Below, piece by piece: positions 63,846 to 64,000 of a stretch of 64,000 nucleotides of DNA. The stretch's first letter is position 1. Every line of letters begins with the position of its first letter. The stretch comes from Oleiphilus sp. (GTDB taxonomy: Bacteria > Pseudomonadota > Gammaproteobacteria > Pseudomonadales > Oleiphilaceae): positions 1 to 64,000 of the forward strand of contig PZPK01000007.1 in the NCBI GenBank assembly GCA_006212045.1, in the 5' to 3' direction. A program made the position numbers and the translations under genes. The notes under the pieces are model-generated. The model did not search any database and had not been told where the DNA came from. It saw only the letters and a program-made list of their open reading frames with translations.

Positions 63846-64000
63846 TGGACCAGGCACCTGTTATTATCATTGGCACCGGGCTGGCAGGATATTCTCTGGC
63901 CAGGGAATTCAGAAAGCTGGACAAGGATACGCCATTACTTCTGATTAGCCGTGACGATGCCCATTCCTATTCCAAGCCCATGCTTTCCACCGGTTTCACC
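63845..64000 (+). CDS. rubB: rubredoxin-NAD(+) reductase, 5' part
   Basis: The first 52 codons, cut by the window end. The N-terminal FAD-binding motif [15 protein letters not shown] is followed by [21 protein letters not shown], typical of the Pseudomonas-type rubredoxin reductase. The start codon shares bases with the rubredoxin stop, so the two are coupled. It would pass electrons from NADH to the rubredoxin upstream. Confidence 0.93.
   Translation, partial: MDQAPVIIIGTGLAGYSLAREFRKLDKDTPLLLISRDDAHSYSKPMLSTGFT

Overview
The window looks like the chromosome of a free-living, respiring gammaproteobacterium of the Pseudomonadales/Oceanospirillales type. The evidence is gene content and order: yggS-proC beside pilT-pilU, a ubiquinone pathway (ubiC, ubiA, a UbiF-like hydroxylase), a rubredoxin/rubredoxin-reductase pair of the kind used by alkane and fatty-acid oxidisers, and a PhoB-controlled pst-phoU system. 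The genus cannot be fixed from sequence alone. No rRNA, tRNA, CRISPR array or intact transposon was seen.

Layout. 1-274: two copies of a 62-bp palindromic repeat. 275-16.8 kb: housekeeping genes (histidine phosphatase, ppnP, a chemoreceptor, yggS-proC-cinA-efpL, pilT-pilU, a possible BRCT-like small protein, a GGDEF/EAL protein, uvrD, a coiled-coil membrane protein, pdxH). 16.9-20.1 kb: a bufferin-type RiPP operon (bufA precursor, bufB maturase, bufC partner, doxX) below a TetR gene. 20.3-26.3 kb: thiI, ppnN, a cytochrome c, an APC permease and a putative binding protein, separated by a gap that holds a perfect FNR/Anr box and a likely small RNA. 26.4-30.4 kb: two SDRs and a Baeyer-Villiger-type monooxygenase divergent from a TetR gene. 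30.5-35.0 kb: PCuAC copper chaperone, hemH, a YdcF-family protein, a DUF2914 protein, an ankyrin lipoprotein, a RAYT-type repeat and a YciA-like thioesterase. 35.1-42.0 kb: Pho box then pstS-pstC-pstA-pstB-phoU. 42.2-53.8 kb: a CofD-like protein, amino-acid racemase, HIT protein, UbiF-like hydroxylase, DegQ-type protease, YbaK, MscS, a methyltransferase, VanZ, rluA, cysZ and phoR-phoB. 53.9-62.0 kb: a type I restriction-modification locus lying between phoB and ubiA. 62.0-64.0 kb: ubiA-ubiC, divergent rubredoxin, and the start of rubredoxin reductase, cut by the window end.

How the parts work together. Phosphate: PhoR/PhoB with visible Pho boxes upstream of both pstS and phoB, and a hairpin after pstS that would favour binding protein over permease. 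Copper: the bufferin operon (known in other bacteria to sequester copper) and a PCuAC chaperone. Oxygen: the FNR-box small RNA. Defence: hsdR, hsdS and a Schlafen-type AlbA_2/ATPase gene in one tight operon, followed by hsdM with its own leader carrying a tandem 20-bp operator-like repeat.

Most worth a second look: the FNR-linked small RNA at about 25.08-25.16 kb, the type I R-M locus with its embedded AlbA_2 gene and repeats upstream of hsdM, the bufferin operon, the possible BRCT-like protein after pilU, and the CofD-like gene downstream of phoU.
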